Position numbers and translations under genes: made by a program
Assembly: GCA_029862045.1 (NCBI GenBank)
Contig: JAOTYE010000015.1
Coordinates: 1-64,000, forward strand
Source of the DNA: Gammaproteobacteria bacterium
GTDB taxonomy: Bacteria; Pseudomonadota; Gammaproteobacteria; Steroidobacterales; Woeseiaceae
DNA length: 64,000 nt
Direction: 5' to 3'
Shown: positions 51,073 through 59,863 of the stretch, piece by piece
Layout: the number at the start of each line of letters is the position of its first letter
Position numbering within the stretch: position 1 is the first letter of the stretch
Notes under the pieces: model-generated
Told to the model about the DNA's origin: nothing
Databases searched by the model: none
Seen by the model: only the letters and a program-made list of their open reading frames with translations

Positions 51073-52512
51073 ATGCAACAACTAAGTCCGCAGGACGCTC
51101 AGTTCCTCTACATGGAGTCGGACGACAGCCTGACGCACGTGACGTCGATCGTGATTCTTGATCCGACGACAGTCCCCGGCGGCAAAGCCGTGCGTTTCAA
51201 GGAAATATTGGCGCACGTCGAAGGCCGCATTCACATGAGCCCGCTGTTTCGGCGCCGGCTTGTCCGTGTGCCACTCGAACTCGACTTTCCCTACTGGGTT
51301 GATGACGAGAAATTCGACCTCGAGTATCACGTTAAGCACGGCCGTTTGCCGGAGCCGGGAGACTGGCGTCAGTTCTGTATCCATATGGCACGCTATCACT
51401 CGCGCCCGCTGGACATGAACAGACCCCTGTGGGAAATGTACGTCGTCGAAGGCCTGGACAATGTCGGCTGGTTGCCGAAAGGCAGCTACGCGCTTGCGAC
51501 CAAGATTCATCATGCCGCCGTCGATGGTTCGTCGATTATCGGTTTTGCCAATGCAATGGCTGACATCGATAACAAAGGTACACCTGCGGTGCCGCTCAAT
51601 AACGCGAAGCTCAATCGCAACCCGCAACCGAGCCTGCTGGATATGGCCGTCCGTGCAACCTGGCATACAATTCGTTCACCAATAGGCATGATTGACGGCG
51701 TCATGCGCGCCGCACCAGGTCTGTACAAATTGGCGCAGGGTGCCTTGAGATCGAAAGGCGAAGAAAAGTACCGTGTGCCAGAAACTCGTTTCAATTGCCC
51801 GGCGTCTCCGCACAAAATGTTCGACGCGACTTCTTTTCCTCTGCAAGATCTAAAAGGCATACGTAAGGCCGTGCCGGGCAGCACGATAAACGATGTCGTG
51901 CTGGCCGTTTGTAGCGGCGGATTGCGTCAGTATCTTACGCGGCACGACGAGTTACCCGACGACTCTCTGGTCGCGTGGGTACCGATTAACGCGCGCCCGA
52001 CAGGCGCCGTGGACAGCGACCGTCCGGGCAATAACCTTACGTCGATGACCACACCCATTTTCACCGACGTGGAGGATCCGATTGAGCGCTTGCGTTACAT
52101 ACATCGCGCGACGCAGCGAAGCAAGCAGACTAAAGCCGGCGTGTCCGCTCGTCTGATGACGGATCTCAGCAAACACGCGCCGGCTGCTACGCAGGTCATG
52201 GCCGGCCGACTTGTGCTTAATGCGGGACTTGCGGCGCGCATGTGCAACCTGTTCATCTCCAATGTGCCGGGGCCACAGGTGCCTCTGTATATGAACGGTG
52301 CCCGACAAGTCGCGACCTACGGACTGGCGCCATTGGTCGAAGGCATGGGTCTGTTTATTGCAACGCCGAGTTATAACGGGCAGATCACGTTTGCCGTTAC
52401 GTCCACACGAGACGCCATGCCTGATATCCGGCTTTTCGTGACCTGTTTAGAGAAAGCGATGGCCGAATTGAAGCGTGCAGCGAAACCGATCAGGCAGCGC
52501 GATGCCGGTTGA
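51073..52512 (+). CDS. Wax ester synthase / acyl-CoA:diacylglycerol acyltransferase
   Basis: 479 aa. WS/DGAT family: catalytic HHAAVDG (H146, H147, D151), PLDMNRPLWEMYVVEG, STINDVVLAVCSGGLRQYL and the C-terminal NVPGPQVPLYMNGARQV. It esterifies fatty alcohols or diacylglycerol with acyl-CoA to make storage lipid. It follows the HAD-PlsC gene by 6 bp and converges with the alpha/beta hydrolase gene (23-bp overlap). Confidence 0.92.
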   Translation: MQQLSPQDAQFLYMESDDSLTHVTSIVILDPTTVPGGKAVRFKEILAHVEGRIHMSPLFRRRLVRVPLELDFPYWVDDEKFDLEYHVKHGRLPEPGDWRQFCIHMARYHSRPLDMNRPLWEMYVVEGLDNVGWLPKGSYALATKIHHAAVDGSSIIGFANAMADIDNKGTPAVPLNNAKLNRNPQPSLLDMAVRATWHTIRSPIGMIDGVMRAAPGLYKLAQGALRSKGEEKYRVPETRFNCPASPHKMFDATSFPLQDLKGIRKAVPGSTINDVVLAVCSGGLRQYLTRHDELPDDSLVAWVPINARPTGAVDSDRPGNNLTSMTTPIFTDVEDPIERLRYIHRATQRSKQTKAGVSARLMTDLSKHAPAATQVMAGRLVLNAGLAARMCNLFISNVPGPQVPLYMNGARQVATYGLAPLVEGMGLFIATPSYNGQITFAVTSTRDAMPDIRLFVTCLEKAMAELKRAAKPIRQRDAG

Positions 52513-53431
52513 GGTAGTCGAGGTGTGCTGACGCAGACTCGGCAGGACATTCCAGCATAGGTACGTGCCCTGCGTCTTCGAACACGACGCAGTGGTTGAC
52601 TGGAATTTTGTCTTGCATTGTTGTCGTACAACTGATGTCGATCACCCGGTCATGACGACCCCATATGATGAGGGTCGGGGCAGAAATCTGGTGCAGCTGA
52701 TCGTCTAACGGCCGGATTTCCATGTCCTCAAAAAGTGTCCAGAAGATTGGCTCCAGAAAATCCTTCTGGGCGATTGCCTGTTTGCCAACTTCCCGCTTGA
52801 TAATCGCGGGCAGGGATATCGGCTTAAATGCCACAAACTTCATCAGCGTCTCAAACTCGTCGAGTGTCGAAACAACCAGCACGTTCTCGCCACGAGCGGC
52901 GGCCAGTTCGACCTCGCTCTTGTTCAGGCTGCGGACGCCAGCATTGTTCAATAGTGCGATCGTAATAACATTCGACGCGTGCGCAAGCGCGTACTTGAGG
53001 GCGAGAAAACCACCCATCGAGTTGCCTGCGATGTGAAATCTGTCGATGCGCATCGCCTGCACGAAGCTGTGTAAACGTTCAGCCTGGGCGTCCATCCCAT
53101 AGTCAGCGCCGGGATCTTTGGCGTTTTCCCCGAAGCCGGGCAGGTCCGGGATGATCACCCGATATGCACGGCGCAGGAAGCGCGCATAGAGCGGCCAATT
53201 ATCCTTGTCACCACCGAAACCGTGCAGGAGAATTACGACGTCGCCGAACTTGGGGCCGCCTTCGAGATAGGGCCAGGTAACGCCGGCGATATCAATAGAG
53301 CGGGCTTTGAAACCTGCAAACCCTCGCAAGCCATGCAACAACATCGTCGCGAGGTGTTTGGGAAAGACAAAATACGCGATCAGAACGGCAACGAGCAGGC
53401 CGATTGCCAACAGCACGATTGCGGAGGTCAT
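52490..53431 (-). CDS. Membrane-anchored alpha/beta hydrolase (lipase-like)
   Basis: 313 aa. N-terminal membrane helix (about 3-23), oxyanion region LLHGFGGDKDNW, nucleophile S138 in GNSMGG, acid in WGRHDRVID and catalytic histidine in DAGHVPMLECP. The set of residues is complete. The closest likely role is a monoacylglycerol or ester lipase. It is co-transcribed with, and 4 bp downstream of, the patatin gene. Confidence 0.85.
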   Translation of the reverse strand: MTSAIVLLAIGLLVAVLIAYFVFPKHLATMLLHGLRGFAGFKARSIDIAGVTWPYLEGGPKFGDVVILLHGFGGDKDNWPLYARFLRRAYRVIIPDLPGFGENAKDPGADYGMDAQAERLHSFVQAMRIDRFHIAGNSMGGFLALKYALAHASNVITIALLNNAGVRSLNKSEVELAAARGENVLVVSTLDEFETLMKFVAFKPISLPAIIKREVGKQAIAQKDFLEPIFWTLFEDMEIRPLDDQLHQISAPTLIIWGRHDRVIDISCTTTMQDKIPVNHCVVFEDAGHVPMLECPAESASAHLDYLNRHRAA

Positions 53432-53435
53432 TGTG

Positions 53436-54908
53436 TCAGCTCGCGTGGCGCCTCATGCTGCCGCTTATCCGTGGCAGTCGGTGGTCCAACTCTCCGAGGA
53501 TTTGCTCGAGCTTGCGACTGATTTTGGTCTGGACGCGGATTTGTTCTATCTTCGGCCAGGTGGCTTTTTCGCCCATGGCGATCAGATCGATGACTTCCTC
53601 AACCGAGCGATGGGCAAGCCACCTAAGCGGATTGAAGAACCGTTGATCCGGCAGGATATTGATGTCGCCAACATAGTCCTGATTGATAATGCCCAATGCC
53701 ACGTTAGTTAAACGGCCGACCACCGGATTCAATGCCAGCGGCTTTTCCAGCAGCGCCGCACCGGCGTTGATCCACTCCCGTGCCGTTTCTTTGGTAGCGT
53801 GTTTTACAGTCGACAATACGCTCTTCTCGCCCTCGCTATCATTCACGAACGGAAACACGTGCGGATTGACCTGACTCACAATAAAGTGATTAACGCCGTA
53901 GACACGTGCCAGCCGCTTTGTGGGCAAGTCGTCGCTCAGCGAACCGTCAACCCATTTCCGTGCGGGCAAATACGCCTGCCTTTTGCCTTGATCATTTTTC
54001 GCAGCGAGCGCGACCGGTGGAAAAAATCCGGGAATCGCTGCAGAGGCCATGACGGCTTCGCGAACGTAAACAGTGGGCGTTGTGATTGCGTTGAGCAAAC
54101 GGGATGTCTGGTGCTTTTCGGCAGCCGCTATTGAGACATTGAGGTGCCGGCCTGTGCGTTCAAATGCTTCCAGAAATGTCAGATCCGGAATCAGTCGCTC
54201 GAGTACCTCCTGGATGTCCTCGGCCTTTGCGATATCCGGTTTGAATGCCGAGAGATGCCTGAGTATTCCCTCATCCCTTTCGATTTCGTGTACCAAATTC
54301 TCGGGCTCAAAGATCCTCTCCAGGCCTTTGTCGGCGTGCGTGCTGACAAGACTGCCGACAATCGCGCCGCCACTGCTGCCGGACAGAATCCCCGGCAGCA
54401 GATTGAGTTGCCAAAGTGCCTTGGCAACGCCCACATGGAAAAATAGCAATGTGCCGGCACCGCTCATCATCAGTGCCGAGCAGCCGTTACAGTGCTGCGC
54501 GCGGCGGAAAAAATCCAGGCGTTCAGCAAATGGAATGTCGTCCGCATCCGCACTCGCGAGCAGCTCAAGTGCCCCGGCTACTTCGTCGACATAGTCAACA
54601 ATTAACTTTTTGGTGCCGAATTTTGCTTTGCTATGGAGTCGGGCGTGCCCCATGCCAGCGATGTTGCCGTGGATACCTTCGTTAAGCGCGAATAGAATTC
54701 CGGCATGGTCACCCTTGGCCCTGAGCCTGCGCAGCTTCCTGAGCCGCTGACGAATGGACGCGTAATCGAAATGTTTCGATTCGTCCGATTTTTTCCATTC
54801 CGCGACACCAGTCTCTTTGTCATGCGCAATCGCGGCATCCTTCCACTCTTCGTAACTCGTGGCGGCATCCATGTCTGCTTGCAAACGCTTGGCAACTGAG
54901 AAAATCAT
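53436..54908 (-). CDS. DUF3336-patatin lipase (triacylglycerol lipase-like)
   Basis: 490 aa. N-terminal DUF3336-type region (SYEEWKDAAIAHDKETG), followed by a patatin domain with nucleophile S179 in GSSGG, and the dyad aspartate in WVDGSLSDDLP. This architecture is that of yeast Tgl3/4/5-type lipid-droplet lipases and bacterial relatives. Together with the alpha/beta hydrolase it should mobilise the lipid made by the facing WS/DGAT operon. Confidence 0.87.
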   Translation of the reverse strand: MIFSVAKRLQADMDAATSYEEWKDAAIAHDKETGVAEWKKSDESKHFDYASIRQRLRKLRRLRAKGDHAGILFALNEGIHGNIAGMGHARLHSKAKFGTKKLIVDYVDEVAGALELLASADADDIPFAERLDFFRRAQHCNGCSALMMSGAGTLLFFHVGVAKALWQLNLLPGILSGSSGGAIVGSLVSTHADKGLERIFEPENLVHEIERDEGILRHLSAFKPDIAKAEDIQEVLERLIPDLTFLEAFERTGRHLNVSIAAAEKHQTSRLLNAITTPTVYVREAVMASAAIPGFFPPVALAAKNDQGKRQAYLPARKWVDGSLSDDLPTKRLARVYGVNHFIVSQVNPHVFPFVNDSEGEKSVLSTVKHATKETAREWINAGAALLEKPLALNPVVGRLTNVALGIINQDYVGDINILPDQRFFNPLRWLAHRSVEEVIDLIAMGEKATWPKIEQIRVQTKISRKLEQILGELDHRLPRISGSMRRHAS

Positions 54909-55263
54909 ATTGATTGCACGTGCAGCTGTCGTTCGTTGCAGCCTACACCCAAACTGTAATGGGGGCGAGGTGTTGTTTTTAAAAGGATTAGGTCATTGAC
55001 GCCTCCTGCTCTCGTCGCGTCGGCGGTGTATCGCCCCAGGCATCGGCGAACCTCATTAACTGACATAATGTGACGTTACACGGCATGCTGAACAACGTAT
55101 TTCGTGGCATTCGCAGGCGGTTGCCCGGACCCGCAAGAAGCAGGCTTTATGCGCCTGATATTGTCTGTAGAATTACGCGCCTGACGGCCGTCAGGTGCTG
55201 CGCAAACCGGGCATTTATCGACGCAAACCGGACGAAACAAAAGACATGAGAAAAGAACTGTAA
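54909..55263. other. Intergenic region at the right edge of the accessory block
   Basis: 355 bp without a supported gene. It holds a 16-bp palindrome (55180-55195), a possible -10 (TAGAAT, 55168-55173) with only a weak -35, and a direct repeat GCAAACCGG at 55201 and 55222. A five-codon frame (MRKEL) abuts the phosphatase start. Confidence 0.45.
55180..55195. promoter_or_regulatory. 16-bp perfect palindrome upstream of the phosphatase gene
   Basis: CCTGACGGCCGTCAGG is self-complementary. It would lie at the transcription start of the weak TAGAAT promoter, which is a typical operator position. No regulator can be named. Confidence 0.4.
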
Positions 55264-55746
55264 ATGACTGAAATAAATGAAACAATATCCGTCTTATTTG
55301 TCTGCATGGGCAACATCTGCCGATCGCCAACGGCTGAAGGCGTGTTTCGACATTTCGTGCGTGAGGCCGGGCTTGCTGAGCGAGTTGAAGTCGACTCGGC
55401 GGGCACACATGCATACCACGTGAACGAGCCACCTGACAGGCGTGCTCAGGTAGCGGCACAGCGCCGTGGTTTTTCCATGTCCGATATTCGTGCGCGGCGC
55501 GTGCAGTCAAGTGACTTCGAACGGTTCGACTACATCATCGCGATGGACCGCGATAATCTCGCGTTGCTGACCGATGAAGCTGACACAGCACATCACAGCA
55601 AGATTCGTTTGTTTCTTGAATTCTCGTCCGGGCACGAGGACGAAGTGCCCGATCCCTACTACGGCGGTGCCGCGGGTTTTGAACGGGTACTTGACCTGGT
55701 TGAGGAAGCGTCTCGAGGATTACTCGAGACGCTGCAGAAATCCTAG
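55264..55746 (+). CDS. Low-molecular-weight protein-tyrosine phosphatase
   Basis: 160 aa. P-loop CMGNICRS (C14-S21) and the general acid in VPDPYYGG. The family removes phosphate from tyrosine or arginine. The homologue in Pseudomonas sits next to kdsB and near rne; here it is beside rne but separated from kdsB by the accessory block. It converges with rne (4-bp overlap). Confidence 0.92.
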   Translation: MTEINETISVLFVCMGNICRSPTAEGVFRHFVREAGLAERVEVDSAGTHAYHVNEPPDRRAQVAAQRRGFSMSDIRARRVQSSDFERFDYIIAMDRDNLALLTDEADTAHHSKIRLFLEFSSGHEDEVPDPYYGGAAGFERVLDLVEEASRGLLETLQKS

Positions 55747-58460
55747 TCGCTCGGCGGGTTGTCCGAATCCCACGGTAACAAGCGTCCCTCAGGTTTAGGC
55801 TGCGGTTTGGGTTCGACTGTCACCTCAGCTTTCGGTTCAGGTTTGGCCTCCGGCTTCGGTGCCGGCTTGGCCTCCGGTTTCGGTTCCGGCCTGGATTCCG
55901 CCCTTGCTGCCGCTACCACTTCAGCAGGCTTCGGTGTCGCGATTGCTTCGCGCTTGGGTTCCGTCTTGGGTTTCGATTCCGTCTTTGGCTCCGTTGAACC
56001 GTTACCCGATGACGCTGGCGCTTCTTTCCTGCGCGCTTGCGCCGCTTGCGGCTCTGCAACCGCCGTCAGATTTGGTGAGGCCTGATCCACGGCCACTGCT
56101 TTCTTTGGCCTTGTCACCGCATCCTCCGCACGCTCTGCATCGGTGCGCGCTTTGGGTGGTCCGCTGTCGGCCGGTTTCTCTTGCCTGGCCGCCGCCGCCG
56201 GTGCAGCAGCCGATTGCGCTTGCTTGGCGGCAACGGGCTTGACGACCGGCATGTCAGAATCTGGTTTGCTAACCGCTTGTTGCGCTTGTTGCTCTTGTTG
56301 CCCTTGTTGCTTCGGGCCGGCTGACTCTTCTGCGGGGCTCACCGGTTTTTCCGCGGCATTTTCGACCGCTTGCGTAGCGTCCTGCGCCGGCCGTTCGCCG
56401 CTGCGCCGACGGCGACGCCCGCCGCGACTGCGCCGGCTACGTGACGGCTTGCGCTCGTCACTACGCGCATCATCACGCTTCTCCTGAGTTGCCTCTTTGG
56501 GCTGTGGAGCTTGATTGCCGGTGCTCTCTTTTTTCCTGCGGGGCTGATCTTTTGCGGCGGTTTTTCTTGTCGCAGTCTTCTTGGTTGCGGTCTTCTTGGT
56601 TGTGGACTTCTTGGTCGTGGACTTCTTGGTCGCGGTCTTCTTTGAGCGCTTCTTCGTGCTGCGAGTGTCATCTGCACGCTTCGTATCCGGCCGCCGACGG
56701 CTACGTTGCCCGCCACGGGAACGGCTGTCCTGGCCCGAGGTCTTGCGGCGTCTCGCCTGCGGCTTTTTCTTTGCAGGTTCTTTCTGACTGCCTGAGAACA
56801 GTCCGAACAGACCGGCCCAGAAGCCCTTGTCCGTTGATTTGCGCTTTGGAGCTTGTGTCGAGGGCTTCATCACTGCGATCGCTGCCGGTTCAATGGCTTT
56901 GCGTTCCAGAATGGCCTGCGGAGTCTCCGGCTCTGCATCGGATTCGGTGAGCTCGTAACTGGCACCGGCATTCTCGGGTAATTCAGTTTGGTCGTCACGC
57001 ACACGCCGCACGTCGTAATGCGGCGTCTCAAGTAATGGATTAGCGACCAGGACCACCTGCATCTCGTTGCGCGATTCGAGGCTCTGCACCCAGTCGCGTT
57101 TCTCATTCAACAGATAGGTTGCAACCTCGACCGGCAGTTGTGCGATAACCTTGGCGGTCCGTTCCTTGCGCGCTTCCTCGCCGATGATGCGCAAGATCGC
57201 AAGCGCAAGCGATTCGACGCTGCGAATCGTGCCAATACCGGAGCACCGGGGGCAGGTCAGGTAACTCGACTCGCCGAGTGAAGGCCTGAGTCTCTGGCGG
57301 GACATTTCCAGCAGTCCGAAACGTGAAATCTTGCCGATCTGCACGCGTGCGCGGTCCTGGCGCACAGACTCACGCAGCCGATTTTCGACATCGCGTTGAT
57401 TTTTCTGCGGTCCCATATCGATGAAGTCGATGACGATCAGTCCGCCAAGGTCACGGATGCGCAATTGCCGCGCAATCTCTTCGGCAGCTTCGAGGTTGGT
57501 GTTGTGAGCCGTTGCCTCGATGTCACCGCCTTTGGTCGCACGAGCGGAGTTGATATCGATCGAAACGAGTGCTTCCGTGTGATCGATGACAACGCTGCCG
57601 CCTGAGGGCAGGTTGACCGCATGTGTAAACGCGGACTCAATCTGGCTCTCGATCTGAAATCGCGTAAACAGCGGCACCGGGTCATCGTAATGCTTGAGCT
57701 TGCGCAGGTTGTGCGGCATGACCTGCTGGACGAACTCTATCGCCTCTTTGTAGGTTTGTTCGTCGTCGATCAAGATCTCGCCAATATCAGTTGTGAGATA
57801 ATCTCGCAGCGCGCGAACGACGGAATTGCTCTCCCGGTAAATCAGGAATGGGGAGGAGCGTTCCAGCACAATATTGAGGATCGCGGTCCAGATTGTCAGC
57901 AGGTTCTCAAGATCCCAGGCGAGTTCCTCAGCACTGCGATCGATACCCGCGGTGCGTAAGATGACGCTCATGCCTTCCGGTATTTCAACTTCGTTGAGTG
58001 ATTCTCTTGCGAGGTCCCGATCGGCGCCGACGATACGGCGCGAGACTCCGCCGGAGCGGGACTTGTTCGGTTTCAGGACGACGAAGCGTCCGGCGAGGCT
58101 GACAAACGTTGTGAGCGCGGCACCCTTATTACCGCGTTCTTCCTTGTCGATCTGCACGACAATATCCTGGCCCTCTTTCAGGACGTCTCTGATATTGGCT
58201 TTCTTACCGGATTCGACCGGCTTGACGAAATACTCGCTGGAGATTTCCTTGAGTGGCAGGAAGCCGTGGCGATCAGCGCCGAAGTCGACAAACGCGGCTT
58301 CGAGGCTGGGCTCGATGCGCGTTATCTTTCCTTTGTAGATGTTGGCTTTTTTGCGTTCGCCTGCTGGTAATTCAATATTTAGATCATAGAGGCGTTGGCC
58401 ATCGACCATCGCCATGCGCAACTCTTCTGCCTGAGTTGCATTCATTAACATTCTTTTCAT
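55743..58460 (-). CDS. rne: Ribonuclease E
   Basis: 905 aa. S1 domain at about 37-120, catalytic metal aspartates D302 and D345 (SIDINSARA, IVIDFIDMG), Zn-link C403/C406 (CPRCSG). From about residue 515 the tail is low complexity: arginine-rich, then a lysine/threonine run of five-residue units (KKSTT, KKTAT), then proline/glutamate/lysine repeats (KPEAKPEPKAE-like) up to a WDSDNPPSD end. This tail is the expected degradosome scaffold and RNA-binding region. The start ATG has no close alternative. Confidence 0.94.
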   Translation of the reverse strand: MKRMLMNATQAEELRMAMVDGQRLYDLNIELPAGERKKANIYKGKITRIEPSLEAAFVDFGADRHGFLPLKEISSEYFVKPVESGKKANIRDVLKEGQDIVVQIDKEERGNKGAALTTFVSLAGRFVVLKPNKSRSGGVSRRIVGADRDLARESLNEVEIPEGMSVILRTAGIDRSAEELAWDLENLLTIWTAILNIVLERSSPFLIYRESNSVVRALRDYLTTDIGEILIDDEQTYKEAIEFVQQVMPHNLRKLKHYDDPVPLFTRFQIESQIESAFTHAVNLPSGGSVVIDHTEALVSIDINSARATKGGDIEATAHNTNLEAAEEIARQLRIRDLGGLIVIDFIDMGPQKNQRDVENRLRESVRQDRARVQIGKISRFGLLEMSRQRLRPSLGESSYLTCPRCSGIGTIRSVESLALAILRIIGEEARKERTAKVIAQLPVEVATYLLNEKRDWVQSLESRNEMQVVLVANPLLETPHYDVRRVRDDQTELPENAGASYELTESDAEPETPQAILERKAIEPAAIAVMKPSTQAPKRKSTDKGFWAGLFGLFSGSQKEPAKKKPQARRRKTSGQDSRSRGGQRSRRRPDTKRADDTRSTKKRSKKTATKKSTTKKSTTKKTATKKTATRKTAAKDQPRRKKESTGNQAPQPKEATQEKRDDARSDERKPSRSRRSRGGRRRRRSGERPAQDATQAVENAAEKPVSPAEESAGPKQQGQQEQQAQQAVSKPDSDMPVVKPVAAKQAQSAAAPAAAARQEKPADSGPPKARTDAERAEDAVTRPKKAVAVDQASPNLTAVAEPQAAQARRKEAPASSGNGSTEPKTESKPKTEPKREAIATPKPAEVVAAARAESRPEPKPEAKPAPKPEAKPEPKAEVTVEPKPQPKPEGRLLPWDSDNPPSD

Positions 58461-58695
58461 GATGCCCTACTTGATATGTGAGAGAGGGCAGAGAGTCGGG
58501 GCGAAGTGCCAGGGGGCGTGCGCAGGGGGCCTCACACAGGAAAATCTGGCGCAAAATGGCGCCGCCCGTGAGGCGAAAAACCTTGTTTTGGGCCCGATCC
58601 AAAGTTATCAGGTCCCGTAAAAAATCTAGCATGAATTCCCTGCGGCCTTGCCGCTTTGGCGCTCGCTGCTGTCCGTGCTCGCTGCCATCTTGGTC

Positions 58696-58714
58696 GGCCT
58701 CGCGCTGCGAGGCC
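58696..58714 (-). promoter_or_regulatory. Hairpin in the rne leader
   Basis: GGCCTCGC (58696-58703) pairs exactly with GCGAGGCC (58707-58714) around a 3-nt loop. No T-run follows it on the minus strand, so it is not a terminator; a leader structure recognised by RNase E is a reasonable guess. Confidence 0.5.
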
Positions 58715-58824
58715 AAGAAAAAACGATGATTACTGTCTGTTTACTGCGCGGCCGATCCAGGATTGGTGGCCGCTCGGTTTCTGTGCATTGCCCGGTTTGT
58801 AGTGCCGGGGTGTCACATGGCGTT

Positions 58825-58852
58825 AATATAACACACCCTTTGAATCCATCAA
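58825..58852 (-). promoter_or_regulatory. Candidate sigma-70 promoter of rne
   Basis: On the minus strand, TTGATG (58852-58847) is 16 nt from TATATT (58830-58825). Transcription would begin near 58818 and give a leader of roughly 360 nt. Confidence 0.5.
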
Positions 58853-58862
58853 GTTACTGATC

Positions 58863-59849
58863 ATGCAGCAAAAGTCGGACGGCAGCGCGGACTCGGTCGT
58901 CACAAAAGTGAGAAAAATCCGCATTGATCAGGAGCAGGCCGGGCAGCGCATCGACAATTTCCTGCGCCGCCAGCTTCCGGGTGTGCCGAAAGGACGCGTG
59001 TACCGCCTGCTCAGGCGCGGCGAGGTACGCGTCAACGGCGGCCGTATCAAGGCTGAGTACAAGCTGCAGGAGGGCGATGAAGTTCGCGTGCCGCCGGCGC
59101 GCGTCCGGGTACCCGGCGACGTCCCGAGCACTGGGCTGGCGGCAAAAATGGTTGATCGTGTGCTCTATGAAGATAAGCGGGTACTGGTCGTCGACAAGCC
59201 TACAGGCGTTGCTGTCCACGGTGGCAGCGGCATCAGCCACGGCGTCATTGAGCTGCTGCGGCATGCCCGTCCTGAGCTCAAAGACCTGTCGCTCGTGCAC
59301 CGGCTCGATCGGGAGACCTCGGGCTGCCTGGTGCTTGCAAAAAGGCGCAGCGCATTGCGCGAGTTGCATGCCAAATTCCGCGCTGGGGTGGTGGAGAAAA
59401 ACTACCTTGGACTCGCTGTCGGCGACTGGCAGCTCGGCGAGCAACTGATCGACGAACCGCTGCTGGTGCAAAATCGCAAGGGCGGAGAGCGGCATGTCGT
59501 TGTCAGCGCCGGTGGCAAGCCGGCACAGACGCGCGTGCAATTGTCGCGCACATTTGGCCAATACAGCTTGCTGCAGTGCTCACCGCTGACAGGTCGCACG
59601 CATCAGATTCGCGTGCATCTGCAGCATGTCGGATTTCCGCTGGCCGGCGACGAGCGCTATGGCGACGAGGAAGAAAACCGCCGCGCGAAGAAATCTGGTT
59701 TGCCGCGCCTGTTCCTGCACGCACAGTCGATCGCCTTTCCAGACGACAGCGGCAACGAACTGCACTTCACGGCGCCGCTGGCCGATGACCTCGAGCGGTT
59801 CTTGACGATCGGTATTGTCGATGCTCGCCGCCAGCGCGACCAGGCGTAG
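58863..59849 (+). CDS. rluC: 23S rRNA pseudouridine synthase RluC
   Basis: 328 aa. S4 domain (GQRIDNFLRRQLPGVPKGRVYRLL in part) followed by the RluA-type catalytic domain with the aspartate in HRLDRETSGCL and the late GRTHQIRVHLQHVGFPLAGD block. It is divergent from rne, as in E. coli and Pseudomonas, which supports RluC over RluD. Confidence 0.9.
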   Translation: MQQKSDGSADSVVTKVRKIRIDQEQAGQRIDNFLRRQLPGVPKGRVYRLLRRGEVRVNGGRIKAEYKLQEGDEVRVPPARVRVPGDVPSTGLAAKMVDRVLYEDKRVLVVDKPTGVAVHGGSGISHGVIELLRHARPELKDLSLVHRLDRETSGCLVLAKRRSALRELHAKFRAGVVEKNYLGLAVGDWQLGEQLIDEPLLVQNRKGGERHVVVSAGGKPAQTRVQLSRTFGQYSLLQCSPLTGRTHQIRVHLQHVGFPLAGDERYGDEEENRRAKKSGLPRLFLHAQSIAFPDDSGNELHFTAPLADDLERFLTIGIVDARRQRDQA

Positions 59850-59863
59850 CCATCAGGTGACAC

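Larger units (their letters stand above)
58461..58862. other. Long rne leader / divergent region to rluC
   Basis: 402 bp with no supported gene. On the minus strand it would be a leader of about 360 nt for rne, carrying a strong hairpin at 58696-58714 preceded by a T-run. E. coli rne has a similarly long leader used for autoregulation. A plus-strand promoter for rluC was not clear. Confidence 0.5.

Noticed and set aside
53222-53711. Plus-strand frames opposite the alpha/beta hydrolase and patatin junction
   Set aside because: Antisense to two genes with complete catalytic motifs; no independent support.
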